Source: Methylococcaceae bacterium (GTDB lineage: Bacteria > Pseudomonadota > Gammaproteobacteria > Methylococcales > Methylomonadaceae). Taken from it: a DNA stretch of 64,000 nt. Of this stretch, positions 7,637-16,620 are shown piece by piece. The position numbers and the translations under genes are program-made. The DNA is taken from NCBI GenBank assembly GCA_013140705.1, contig JABFSH010000019.1, forward strand, positions 1 through 64,000, given 5' to 3'. Under the pieces are notes generated by a model that was not told where the DNA came from, made no database searches, and saw nothing but the letters and a program-made list of their open reading frames with translations. Position 1 is the stretch's first letter; each line of letters opens with the position of its first letter.

Positions 7637-8648
7637 ATCGTTTATTTATCTGACTAATAATAGTGTTGCAGTGTCGCCACTTTTCGCTTTTGATCAATTG
7701 TTTGCCAATCCATTGAGGTTTACCGATCATTCGGCCTAGTCTCTGGTCCCTTAGCGGATTTTGAGTCACCGGCAATGCCTCCAATACTTGCTCGGCGGCA
7801 ATGGGATTATTGCAAACCAGTAACATATCGCAGCCAGCTTGCTGGGCAAGTTTGGCACGCTCCGAATAATCACCCGCTGATGCAGCACCTGCCATACTCA
7901 AATCGTCGCTAAATACAGCACCATTAAAATTTAGCTTGTTGCGCAATACATGTTGTATCCAGAAGGAAGAAAAACCTGCAGGACTAACATCACATTTCGA
8001 ATAGACGACATGTGCCGGCATGATAGCTTCCAAACCCTCATGAATGAGTTGTTTGAACGGTACAAGGTCCTTTAACCAGATATCGTCAAACTCCCTCTCA
8101 TCCACAGGCAAAGCCAAGTGCGAATCAAGCGCAACATAGCCATGACCAGGGAAATGCTTACCAGTAGCCGCCATACCGGCCGAATTCATTCCCTTTCTAA
8201 AATCGCTGGCCAAACGGGCAACCAAAGAATAATCTCCAGAAAATGAACGGTCGCCAATAACATCACTAACGCCGCAATCAACGTCCAGAACAGGGGCAAA
8301 GCTAAAATCAACACCAATATCCAGTAATTCTGATGCCATAAGCCAGCCGGCAGACTCAGCAATCTCAGGAAATTCGGCATAGCAACTGGCTGGAGGTAAG
8401 CGGGTAAAGCCATTTTTAAAGCGTTGAACCCTCCCTCCTTCCTGGTCAACTGCAATCAGAATTTGGCCTTGACGCGCTGCACGAATGCTTTTGATCAGTG
8501 CTACCAATTGTTCAGTGGCTTCATAATTACGGGCAAAGAGAATGACTGCTCCGGTATTCGGATGGTTTATTTTTTCCTTTTCATGCTCAGCCAAAGTTAG
8601 ACCTTCAACATCCAGCAAAACAGGACCGATAGAGAAATTAGATGTCAT
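7629..8648 (-). CDS. nagZ: Beta-N-acetylglucosaminidase NagZ (GH3)
   Basis: A 339-residue cytosolic glycoside hydrolase of family 3 that removes N-acetylglucosamine from 1,6-anhydro-muropeptides during peptidoglycan recycling. Visible signatures are AVDQEGGRVQRF, the catalytic loop KHFPGHGYVALDSH (the general acid/base His/Asp region) and the nucleophile motif VFSDDLSMAGA. The length is typical of NagZ, and there is no signal peptide, consistent with cytosolic action. It is the first gene of the nagZ-hpt pair, divergent from the FliL-like gene with a 73-bp shared promoter region. Confidence 0.95.
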   Translation of the reverse strand: MTSNFSIGPVLLDVEGLTLAEHEKEKINHPNTGAVILFARNYEATEQLVALIKSIRAARQGQILIAVDQEGGRVQRFKNGFTRLPPASCYAEFPEIAESAGWLMASELLDIGVDFSFAPVLDVDCGVSDVIGDRSFSGDYSLVARLASDFRKGMNSAGMAATGKHFPGHGYVALDSHLALPVDEREFDDIWLKDLVPFKQLIHEGLEAIMPAHVVYSKCDVSPAGFSSFWIQHVLRNKLNFNGAVFSDDLSMAGAASAGDYSERAKLAQQAGCDMLLVCNNPIAAEQVLEALPVTQNPLRDQRLGRMIGKPQWIGKQLIKSEKWRHCNTIISQINKRYA

Positions 8649-8721
8649 TAATTGGATATCTTTTAAAAACCTGAGAGGGTTGTTCTATACTTAAAAACGT
8701 AATTTACCGGGGATTTTATTC

Positions 8722-9117
8722 ATGCGTACAATTTTATTGATATTATGCTTTTTTATTCCGTCAACACTTGCGTGGTCAAATGAATCAAAAGAGGCGGAAG
8801 GCCCTGTAATAGAATATATTGAATTTACACCCAAGTTTACCGTTAATTTGGCCGAATCCAGAAAATATTTAATGATTAATGTACAAATTTTGGCTGAAGG
8901 TGCAGAAACCGTAGCTCGCATAAAAAAACATATGCCTGCCTTAAGGCATGAACTTATCATGCTTTTTACAGGCAGACCGGCTGATCAAGTTCAAACGATG
9001 GAACAACGTGAAGCCCTGAGGCAAGAAACTATTGAAACACTTCACAAAACTCTGGATAAGCTCGAAAACAGTGACGGCTTCAGAGACGTATTTTTTACTG
9101 AATTCCTGATCAATTAA
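8722..9117 (+). CDS. FliL-like periplasmic protein
   Basis: A 131-residue protein: signal peptide (about 18 residues, ending TLAWS) followed by a FliL-type domain with FTVNLAESRKYLMINVQILAE and a C-terminal VFFTEFLIN strand. Classical FliL is a single-pass inner-membrane protein of the flagellar stator. Here no flagellar genes are nearby and the N-terminus looks cleavable. It ends 4 nt inside the convergent HIT gene. I call it FliL-like with good confidence in the fold and low confidence in any flagellar role. Confidence 0.72.
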   Translation: MRTILLILCFFIPSTLAWSNESKEAEGPVIEYIEFTPKFTVNLAESRKYLMINVQILAEGAETVARIKKHMPALRHELIMLFTGRPADQVQTMEQREALRQETIETLHKTLDKLENSDGFRDVFFTEFLIN

Positions 9118-9536
9118 CAGACGCTCAAATATCCCATTAATCGCTCATTAAGAGCCGTCAAGTTTTCGTAAATCTGCTTTTCGGTATATTGAACAGCAGC
9201 ATATTTCCCCCAAACTGGCTTCGGCCAGGCCTTATCATTCTGATAACGAACAACATGATGGATATGCAGTTGCGGAACTAAATTTCCAATGGTTGCAATA
9301 TTCAATTTATCAGGTTTATAGACATCGACAAGAATCTCCGCAAGATGGCTGGATTCTTCAATTAACAACTGACGATCTGATATCTCCAGTTGATATATCT
9401 CCGTAATTTCGCTTTTTTGCGGAACCAAAATAAACCAAGGATACTGACTGTCGTTCATCATTAGTAATCGACAAAGCGCAAAATTGCCAACGACAATGCA
9501 ATCCTGTTGCAAGCGTGGATGTAATTGAAAGGTCAT
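9114..9536 (-). CDS. HIT-family hydrolase
   Basis: A 140-residue histidine-triad protein. The triad region is QLHIHHVVRYQND, followed by AWPKPVWG, typical of the short bacterial HIT subgroup. HIT proteins hydrolyse nucleotide phosphoramidates or dinucleoside polyphosphates, but this subgroup lacks an established substrate. ATG 9536 is the only plausible start. It is convergent with the FliL-like gene (4-nt overlap of the 3' ends). Confidence 0.85.
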   Translation of the reverse strand: MTFQLHPRLQQDCIVVGNFALCRLLMMNDSQYPWFILVPQKSEITEIYQLEISDRQLLIEESSHLAEILVDVYKPDKLNIATIGNLVPQLHIHHVVRYQNDKAWPKPVWGKYAAVQYTEKQIYENLTALNERLMGYLSVC

Positions 9537-9636
9537 ATCTATAGCAATTGGAAAGATTTAAAATCTGTACTTGAATACAACTAAAAAATCAGTATAAATT
9601 ACTTATTAAAATAATAATAAATAAAAAGGTCTCATT

Positions 9637-10686
9637 ATGTCTGCACAAGTATCATCAGCGGGAAATAATTCCACTAATCAAAAGTTGGCCGTTTCGTTCC
9701 GTTTGCTGTTAAGCCTTTATTTGATTATTCCGGTTTGCTTGCTGATTCAGTTGTGTGACAACTGGTTTTGGCAACGAACCTTAGCCGAAAACTTACCTAG
9801 CAGCCCATCGCATTATCTCTTATTCCAAATACTTTTTGGAACGCCACATATTATTGCCAGTACGATTGTACTGGTCAGCAATTCTGAATACCTGAATTTT
9901 TATAAAACCAAACTCATCGTCATGACGATGCTTATTATCGTTGTATTCGGACTGGGTAGTCTGATAATCCCCTATCGTGTACTTTATTTAATAGTTGCAT
10001 TCTGGACAGTTTTTCACGTCCTTAAACAACAACATGGCATCTCGCGTGGAATTTGCCGATTACCTTCGTGGGGCTACCATTCCATGTTATGGTTAAGTGT
10101 GGCAGGCGGCTTTTCGATATATGTTGGTATTTTTTTGAATAGCAGCCTGGATACCCAACATTCGGAATTAATCAAACAACTTGCAGCCGGATTGTGCATA
10201 GCATTAATTTTTACTGCGGCTTTGTGCCAACATTATGTTACGACGACCTTTGGAAAATTGTTTTTGTGGTCAAATGTATGCCTGGTCATCAGTAGTTTTT
10301 ATCTTTATGTTCAGCACTATTATTTTTTTGCGATCCTGGTGCCCCGACTGGTCCATGATGCAACAGCCTATCTATTCTATGTAACTCACGACTACAACAA
10401 ACATTACAATCACCCGCAGAACTTTCTATATCGCCAGACTCAGCGCTGTCATTTACATATTTTCATTGTATTACCGGCATTTTCCTTTTTACTGACATTT
10501 GTTCTTCAAGCCTACGGCGATAGCATTATTAACACTATTACAAACTCAATTTTCGGTATGGAAATCAGAAAGGCGGTTACGCTAGGCTTATTGGGCTATT
10601 TGGGATTAATGCATTATTACACAGAAGCTTTCACCTGGAAGCAGGATTCGCCTTATCGAAAATATATTGCTTTTACAAAAGCTTAA
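9637..10686 (+). CDS. Unrecognised polytopic membrane protein with His motifs
   Basis: A 349-residue protein with about eight or nine hydrophobic helices and no family I can name. Histidines cluster at helix ends: FGTPHIIAS (about residue 70), FHVLKQQHGIS (about 130), LVHDATAYLFYVTHDYNKH (about 240-260) and LGLMHYYTEAFTWK (near the C-terminus). Repeated HxxxxH and HD-type spacing inside a membrane protein suggests a metal-dependent enzyme, in the manner of membrane desaturases or carotenoid oxygenases, but I cannot align it to either. The ribosome-binding site AAAAGG precedes ATG 9637. It stands alone, convergent with the polymerase-like gene that follows. Confidence 0.75.
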   Translation: MSAQVSSAGNNSTNQKLAVSFRLLLSLYLIIPVCLLIQLCDNWFWQRTLAENLPSSPSHYLLFQILFGTPHIIASTIVLVSNSEYLNFYKTKLIVMTMLIIVVFGLGSLIIPYRVLYLIVAFWTVFHVLKQQHGISRGICRLPSWGYHSMLWLSVAGGFSIYVGIFLNSSLDTQHSELIKQLAAGLCIALIFTAALCQHYVTTTFGKLFLWSNVCLVISSFYLYVQHYYFFAILVPRLVHDATAYLFYVTHDYNKHYNHPQNFLYRQTQRCHLHIFIVLPAFSFLLTFVLQAYGDSIINTITNSIFGMEIRKAVTLGLLGYLGLMHYYTEAFTWKQDSPYRKYIAFTKA

Positions 10687-10730
10687 GTTCCTTAGTCCAT
10701 TATTGGCTTTCTGATTACTTTACCGATTGT

Positions 10731-13025
10731 TTAGAAACGACTGGTCAAAAAATGTTCTCGGTTTATTAAGGAAACTTGGTTAGGTGAAGTTAAATTTATC
10801 AGCAGCACAAAATAGAATAAAAAGGCAATTCTTGGCCCATCAATCAGACTCCCAAAACAACCCACACAAAGGAAGCCCATCAGAGCAATAAAACAAATTT
10901 TTGAAAATTCATTTTTATTCAAAAATTGCTTGATCATATTGAATGATGAATAGCTTATTAGCGCAATCAACATTACCAGGCCTATTAATCCGGAATCAAA
11001 ATAAGCATTAACCCATAAATTTTTGATATGCCAAGGCATATGGTTAAAATCGTAAAAAGCAAACCAATGATCAATTCCTTGTTCAAAATCGCCATTTTTA
11101 ATAAGTTCGTCACCCCTATCATTTCTAATCGAAAAATTATCGATATCGAGTAAAGTCTGCTTAATTTCTTTAAACCCATCTCTTCTATTTTCAAACGTTA
11201 TAACCAATGGCGCATAAAGATAATAATTCAGCGACCCTAATTTCCCTGATGGTATGGTATATGTCAAATGTCGCCACTGTCCCTTGGTGTTTGAAATATT
11301 TTCATGTTTTGCCCAACATGTGGGGTTCCATTCAAACGGCTGAATTAATTGGCGATGGCAAATTCTAATATGCAACGGTGCTGCCGGATCAGTCATTCTG
11401 ACATCAACCGATAATGTATAGAAATGGTCTGGCAATAAATGTATACGCTGAGAAAGTTTGACATCGGGAGAACCGGCAAAAGCAATATAGGTGTTTGCAA
11501 AGTCCTCAACAAATGAAAAGCCCCCGACATCCTTAGCCTGCTGACTAATCCAATAAAAAGTAGTTGGAAAAGTTCCAATCCCTTGTCCGAATAAATTGGT
11601 TGCCCAATTATCATCCATGATATCGATGGCATTCCGCCAATGCTTTACTCTACCCTGCAAATCGGTTCGCACAGTTTCAAATCGAGTATTCATGCGTGAA
11701 CCAAACAACGAAGGAATGACTAACACCATAAATACGCTGAAAAGTGATGCCATAAATAACCTTTTCCGAAATGAAGCGTATTCACTCCAGATTTTGCTGG
11801 CAATCATCCCCATCACTGTAAAAGTCAATGTTGTAATACCAGTTATTTGCAGTGCGCTAGAGTAATCATTCCGATTCCATTTACTAGTTATCATGCCATG
11901 CATTAGACAATATGACATAAGCAGAACAACCACCCCAAATAGAGGAAATATCAATATCCGGGAGTATATCCTTGCAAAATCCACCATCAGCACACTGGAA
12001 ACAAACAAAACCGCTCCAGCCGTTAAAGAAAAAACACCTCCATACTTGAATAACAAATACAAAAACAACGTCAAAATCACACTGAATAATGCCGTAATAC
12101 CAACAACGATGGGATTTAATTTAGTGCGACTGGACGCTAGCGTCATGATGGGCCATAAAACTGCGTCAAGTCCCATGCCCAAGTAAAGTCCTCTTGAAAA
12201 AGTAACTAAAATCGAATATGTGACCCCCAGTATTCCAATCAAGGAGGCCGAAATCTGAAGTTTATTTTTTTGAAAACTCAGAAAGTAACCCACAAAAGGC
12301 AAAACAAAGATCAAATAGCCATCTGTAGCCGCATCACCTGTATGCATTTCTGCAAATAAGCCCGTAGCCCTGTATTCAGAGTGAAAATCAAATAAAGTCG
12401 ATAATAACTGGTATCGATTTTCGGAAAAAACGATATCATGGAAAACACCCTTCTCCCAAAGCACAGCCAAAAAAACACCGATACTGCCCAAAGCTATTCC
12501 CGTAGTAAAAAGCTTGTTCACACCTTGTGGAATATCAAATTCTGAACGTCGCCAGATAGGCAATAAACAAAGTGCCCAGAAAAATCCTTTACCAATACGT
12601 AAGCTATTCAAATTACTGTAGTAACCGGCAAAACTGTTGTCATTAAAACCAGCAATTGGCAAAAGCCCCCTTAGCAAAGCAATCAGATAAACAATACTGT
12701 AAATAAAAAGCAGTAGCCTGCCTGTGTTGTTTCGGCTAGTTGTTGGTTTTTTTTCTTGCTTGTGTCGCCAAAGATACCCAGCAATAGTAATCAACATTAA
12801 AAAATCAAATTCATCAAAAAACAGTCTGCCGGAATATGGTGCCAAATATAGTAAAGGCAAAAAAACTGGCACAACCAAAAGCCAACAGTTTGGAAATTTC
12901 TGCAGACAAATGAAATAAGCAATTAGGCATAAAGCCAAAACTTCACGAGCTGTGGGAAAATCAATCAAATAGTATGCCGTTATCATCAAAATTGCGGCAC
13001 TTAGTGTTTTACTAATAATTCTCAT
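10731..13025 (-). CDS. O-antigen ligase/polymerase-like membrane protein with inserted beta-sandwich
   Basis: A 764-residue protein with at least ten hydrophobic helices in the N-terminal 450 residues, then the Wzy/WaaL-type motif GRVKHWRNAIDIMDDN...GQGIGTF. About 180 residues (roughly 490-670) interrupt the final helices. They resemble a secreted carbohydrate-binding beta-sandwich (YTLSVDVRMTDP, WRHLTYTIPSG, LIKNGDFEQGIDHWFAF). Two further helices end the protein. The family links or ligates polysaccharide repeat units at the periplasmic face. The inserted domain may bind the growing glycan. I start at ATG 13025, since a TTG two codons earlier is weaker. It lies next to a protease gene and an EPS sugar transferase, supporting an exopolysaccharide role. 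Confidence 0.8.
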   Translation of the reverse strand: MRIISKTLSAAILMITAYYLIDFPTAREVLALCLIAYFICLQKFPNCWLLVVPVFLPLLYLAPYSGRLFFDEFDFLMLITIAGYLWRHKQEKKPTTSRNNTGRLLLFIYSIVYLIALLRGLLPIAGFNDNSFAGYYSNLNSLRIGKGFFWALCLLPIWRRSEFDIPQGVNKLFTTGIALGSIGVFLAVLWEKGVFHDIVFSENRYQLLSTLFDFHSEYRATGLFAEMHTGDAATDGYLIFVLPFVGYFLSFQKNKLQISASLIGILGVTYSILVTFSRGLYLGMGLDAVLWPIMTLASSRTKLNPIVVGITALFSVILTLFLYLLFKYGGVFSLTAGAVLFVSSVLMVDFARIYSRILIFPLFGVVVLLMSYCLMHGMITSKWNRNDYSSALQITGITTLTFTVMGMIASKIWSEYASFRKRLFMASLFSVFMVLVIPSLFGSRMNTRFETVRTDLQGRVKHWRNAIDIMDDNWATNLFGQGIGTFPTTFYWISQQAKDVGGFSFVEDFANTYIAFAGSPDVKLSQRIHLLPDHFYTLSVDVRMTDPAAPLHIRICHRQLIQPFEWNPTCWAKHENISNTKGQWRHLTYTIPSGKLGSLNYYLYAPLVITFENRRDGFKEIKQTLLDIDNFSIRNDRGDELIKNGDFEQGIDHWFAFYDFNHMPWHIKNLWVNAYFDSGLIGLVMLIALISYSSFNMIKQFLNKNEFSKICFIALMGFLCVGCFGSLIDGPRIAFLFYFVLLINLTSPNQVSLINREHFLTSRF

Positions 13026-13386
13026 AAACAAAATATATGCAAAATGTAAAATTGATTACAAGCAGTATAGGAATTATGCCTGGAAGTTATCCTTGTTTAT
13101 CCAGCCTTCAGCCACATTCTATAGAATCCATGCGCGACAAACACTTATTCCTAAGCTGGATAAATCGAAACCAAAAAAGCAAATTTTTATTCAATTGAAT
13201 TTTTACTTAACTTATTTTTTAATGTGAAAAATAAAAGTCTTGTCAACAAATGTAAAGATTCGATCGATAAGAGACTAAGCTAAACCACTGATGATGCTAG
13301 AAAGTGACATTAACTTGCAACCTATCCGCCCTTATGAATTTAAAAATATTATCGCATGACAGATGATTTAAGTAGTGACTCTTAAC
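13026..13386. other. Intergenic gap with no clear feature
   Basis: AT-rich sequence upstream of the polymerase-like gene. It should contain that gene's minus-strand promoter. I see no RNA gene, repeat or coding frame with protein character. Confidence 0.4.
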
Positions 13387-13626
13387 CTACATTTCCAGAC
13401 GCCATACTGAGCTAAATTTTGCTGGGTTTTTAGTTCGCAATTCAAGCCAAACTAACTTTTTTGAGAGATTTACAGAGACGATCACTCCAAATGCTACTAC
13501 TATTGAAAAGAAAATCCAGTAGGACATACAAGTCAGCCATCCCCGATCCATTTTGTAAAAATGGCTATACAAATAAATAATGCACAGCCCAATCATTAAG
13601 ACTCTCGTCAGCGTATTAGCATCCAT
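13387..13626 (-). CDS. Possible small membrane protein
   Basis: A 79-residue frame with ATG 13626 and two predicted membrane helices (about residues 5-23 and 36-53), followed by a basic tail (LSKKL, ELRTKN). Helix boundaries and positive residues look natural, but there is no good ribosome-binding site. Its first 47 nt overlap, on the opposite strand, the start of the trypsin-like protease. No family recognised. It may be a real small protein or a chance frame. Confidence 0.3.
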   Translation of the reverse strand: MDANTLTRVLMIGLCIIYLYSHFYKMDRGWLTCMSYWIFFSIVVAFGVIVSVNLSKKLVWLELRTKNPAKFSSVWRLEM

Positions 13627-14368
13627 CTTTACCGCATTTACAATTTTTGATAATTGTTATGCAAAACAGGAGCTTGCGGAGACTGTGGCAAATATAAAGC
13701 CCAGCATTGTTGCAATCGGCACTTACCTGCCAAAGCGCAATCCAAGAGCCGTTTTTTTAGGAACAGGATTTGCCGTGGCGAATGGATCGCTGGTAGTGAC
13801 CAACGCGCATGTGCTTCCGGACAAACTGGATTATGAGCATCTGGAACAGGTTGGTGTGTTTTACCGCCAAAGTGACGACGATCACATCATTATCGCCACA
13901 GTCGTTGTGATAGATAAGGATCATGACCTGGCTATTCTAAAACTGAAAGAGGGGCAGTTAACACCGCTCAAACTGGGTAATGCCTTATCGGTCCGCGAGG
14001 GCCAAGAATATGCATTTACCGGATACCCTATTGGCATGGTTTTAGGCCTGTATCCAGTTACTCACCGAGGTATTATTTCTGCGATTAGCCCCATTGTAAT
14101 ACCCGCCATCCATTCGGGCAGCATCAATCAAAAAATGCTGCAACGACTGCATGACCCGTATAATGTGTTTCAATTGGATGCCACAGCCTATCCGGGGAAC
14201 AGTGGAAGCCCGCTATATAATACGGTAACAGGGGAAGTAATTGGTGTCATCAATAAGGTTTTCGTTCAAGAAAGCAAAGAGAATCTCTTATCGCATCCCA
14301 GTGGAATTTCTTATGCGATACCGATAGATCATGTTGAAAAACTGCTCAAAGTTAAAGAATTGAAATAA
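13580..14368 (+). CDS. Trypsin-like serine protease, exported, no PDZ domain
   Basis: A 262-residue S1-family protease with a signal peptide (about 28 residues, ending CYA). The catalytic triad is visible as His in VVTNAHV, Asp in DHDLAIL and Ser in GNSGSPL. A single trypsin-like domain of DegP/HtrA type is present, but the PDZ domains of DegP/DegQ are missing and the protein ends shortly after the protease domain. It is 42 nt upstream of the EPS glycosylphosphotransferase gene in the same direction. A role in maturing or trimming a surface or EPS-associated protein is therefore plausible, though only inferred. Substrate unknown. Confidence 0.87.
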   Translation: MHSPIIKTLVSVLASIFTAFTIFDNCYAKQELAETVANIKPSIVAIGTYLPKRNPRAVFLGTGFAVANGSLVVTNAHVLPDKLDYEHLEQVGVFYRQSDDDHIIIATVVVIDKDHDLAILKLKEGQLTPLKLGNALSVREGQEYAFTGYPIGMVLGLYPVTHRGIISAISPIVIPAIHSGSINQKMLQRLHDPYNVFQLDATAYPGNSGSPLYNTVTGEVIGVINKVFVQESKENLLSHPSGISYAIPIDHVEKLLKVKELK

Positions 14369-14410
14369 ATCACGCATTTTTCCGGTTACGTCCACCTCGG
14401 CAACAACACT

Positions 14411-15802
14411 ATGATCCGCATTTTTCGCCACTATATATCCAGCGCTTATTTGTTTCTGCTCATTATTGAGTTTTGTAGTTTTTTTGCTGCCATGTATTAC
14501 GGCAGTGACGTGCGATTTTTGTTCACGACATCATGGTACTCAGAGCAGGATATTACTGTCGCCAGTTTTGTTTTTGCCAGCGCCTTAAGCCTGTCGTGCT
14601 CAGGTCTGGGCTTATACCGAAGAAGTCTAAGCTGGGATGATTACAGTTTGCTGGCACGTGTTTCCGTCAGTTTTAGCCTGGCCATTTTTACTGTCATCAG
14701 TATCTATTATCTACTACCCGACATACTGATCGCTCGAAGCGTACTCATCTATGCGGTCATATTCGCTTTTTTGGGCATCATGGTAACCCGTTTTTTATTT
14801 TATCGGGTTGCAAATCTTGAACACCTGAAACGGCGCGTGCTAGTCATTGGTAGTGGTGAAAAAGCGCAAAAACTGACGTCCATAAACAATTCATTTATTC
14901 ATAAAGGCTTTACTCTCGTTGGATTTATTGCTTTTTCGGATGAACACAACCAGGTGGTCGACAAAAGCCAACTCATCGATTCACATGACAGCATCGCTTC
15001 GGTTTCAGAAGTACTCAACATTGATGAAATTGTGATTGCACTGGACGACAAGCGAAAAGGAATGCCGGTCAATGATTTATTGGATTGCAAGATGTCCGGA
15101 TTGACGATTTTAGATTTGATGGCCTTTTATGAGAGAGAACAAGGCCTGATTTCTTTGGACAATGTCTATCCAAGCTGGCTTGTTTTCAGTGATGGTTTTG
15201 CTCAAAGCGGTTTAAGAGTTATCGAGAAAAGACTCTTTGATATTGTGGCCAGTTTGACTCTGCTGTTGATCGCTTGGCCGATCATGCTTTTTACCATTAT
15301 GGCAATTTTGCTGGAAGACGGATTTCATAAGCCGTTATTTTATCGTCAGACACGAGTAGGTGAAGACGGTAAGAATTTTAACGTTATGAAATTCAGAAGC
15401 ATGAGAGTGGATGCCGAAAAAAATGGGGTACAATGGGCTGAGAAAAAAGACTATCGAATTACCAAGGTCGGTCGATATATCCGAAAATTTCGTATCGATG
15501 AGCTTCCGCAAATTTTCAATGTCTTAAAAGGCGAGATGAGCTTTGTTGGTCCTCGTCCTGAACGGCCGGAATTTGTCGAAGGCTTTGAAAAACGGATTCC
15601 CTATTATCGCGAAAGGCACCGTGTTAAGCCCGGTATCACGGGCTGGGCACAATTATGTTATCCGTATGGCGCTAATGAATACGATACCATTCAGAAACTC
15701 CAATACGACCTCTATTATGTAAAAAATTACAGCCTTTTTCTCGATTTTTCAATAATGTTCAATACGGTTGAGGTCATCCTTTGGGGCAAAGGCGCGCGTT
15801 GA
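14411..15802 (+). CDS. EPS polyprenyl glycosylphosphotransferase (PEP-CTERM-type)
   Basis: A 463-residue membrane enzyme that transfers a sugar-1-phosphate to the lipid carrier to start an exopolysaccharide repeat unit. Four N-terminal helices are followed by a cytosolic Rossmann-like region (RRVLVIGSGEKA, about 145). The C-terminal bacterial sugar-transferase domain has FDIVASLTLLL, KFRSMRVDAE, FRIDELPQIFNVLKGEMS and GPRPERPEFV. The overall build resembles the TIGR03013 group found with exosortase/PEP-CTERM systems. No exosortase is in the window. The upstream protease and the nearby polymerase-like gene form a small EPS neighbourhood. Confidence 0.88.
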   Translation: MIRIFRHYISSAYLFLLIIEFCSFFAAMYYGSDVRFLFTTSWYSEQDITVASFVFASALSLSCSGLGLYRRSLSWDDYSLLARVSVSFSLAIFTVISIYYLLPDILIARSVLIYAVIFAFLGIMVTRFLFYRVANLEHLKRRVLVIGSGEKAQKLTSINNSFIHKGFTLVGFIAFSDEHNQVVDKSQLIDSHDSIASVSEVLNIDEIVIALDDKRKGMPVNDLLDCKMSGLTILDLMAFYEREQGLISLDNVYPSWLVFSDGFAQSGLRVIEKRLFDIVASLTLLLIAWPIMLFTIMAILLEDGFHKPLFYRQTRVGEDGKNFNVMKFRSMRVDAEKNGVQWAEKKDYRITKVGRYIRKFRIDELPQIFNVLKGEMSFVGPRPERPEFVEGFEKRIPYYRERHRVKPGITGWAQLCYPYGANEYDTIQKLQYDLYYVKNYSLFLDFSIMFNTVEVILWGKGAR

Positions 15803-15865
15803 GTCGTCATACGGAAACAGACATGACTTCATTTGTCACTTTCTCTACCTTTAACCCAGGGAATC

Positions 15866-16519
15866 CTACCCTATCTTGTCGTTCATTAATCTTTCGATTG
15901 TCTTGAAAATTGCGGAAAACATTTCCTTGGTCAGCCGTTTCGTCTGAACGTTATACCGACTGCTATGATAGGAATCCACCAACGTATGACCATCAAACAA
16001 GCTATGCTGAGCATTATGGGAAAATGCCGCGCTACCAAGCTTAAGTCCATAAGCCTTTAAAACAGCTTGATGAGCAATCGTTCCCAATGCCAGTATAACG
16101 GCCTGTTTAGGTAGCATTTTTAATTCGGCCACCAAAAATCGATTACAGGCATTGATTTCTTCGATTGTCGGTTTATTCTGCGGGGGCAAACATTTCACTG
16201 CGTTGGTAATCCGACAATTATAAAGTTCCAGCCCATCAGAAACCGATACCGAAATCGGCTTATTACTGTAGCCAAATTCATACAGCGTTTCATATAACAA
16301 TAATCCGGCATAATCGCCCGTAAAAGGCCGGCCCGTTGCGTTAGCGCCGTGCATACCAGGCGCCAGGCCAACTATCAATAACGGGGCAGTCGCATCTCCA
16401 AAAGGTGCAACAGGACGGGCATGATAACCTGGATACTTTTGTTTAACTTCACATAGATATGTATCCAGCCGCTGACATTGTCTGCAAGCCTGATCAAAAA
16501 CCTGTTTTGGGTACGTCAT
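15866..16519 (-). CDS. Family 5 (UDGb-type) uracil-DNA glycosylase
   Basis: A 217-residue iron-sulphur DNA glycosylase that removes uracil and some deaminated purines. Motif A is GLAPGMHGANATGRPFTGD and motif B is SYHSSRYNVQTKRLT, where family members usually have SYHPSR, so one residue of motif B is altered. Cys pairs CRQC near the N-terminus and in CRITNAVKC fit the 4Fe-4S cluster. I start at ATG 16519, which has GGGAG 7 nt upstream; a TTG five codons earlier is less likely. It is divergent from nothing close, with the pnp terminator immediately upstream. Confidence 0.88.
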   Translation of the reverse strand: MTYPKQVFDQACRQCQRLDTYLCEVKQKYPGYHARPVAPFGDATAPLLIVGLAPGMHGANATGRPFTGDYAGLLLYETLYEFGYSNKPISVSVSDGLELYNCRITNAVKCLPPQNKPTIEEINACNRFLVAELKMLPKQAVILALGTIAHQAVLKAYGLKLGSAAFSHNAQHSLFDGHTLVDSYHSSRYNVQTKRLTKEMFSAIFKTIERLMNDKIG

Positions 16520-16570
16520 ATTATCTCCCGGCAAAATGTCTTGAAACCATTAACTTAGCTGCGCCCGAAA

Positions 16571-16595
16571 AAAAAGGGCCAATAGGCCCTTTTTT
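16571..16595 (-). terminator. Rho-independent terminator of pnp
   Basis: AAAAAGGGCC (16571-16580) and GGCCCTTTTT (16586-16595) form a GC stem bounded by A/T runs on both sides. It works on the minus strand 25 nt after pnp and could also act in the other direction. Confidence 0.9.
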
Positions 16596-16620
16596 ACTTG
16601 CTTTAAAAGTCCCAGAATAA

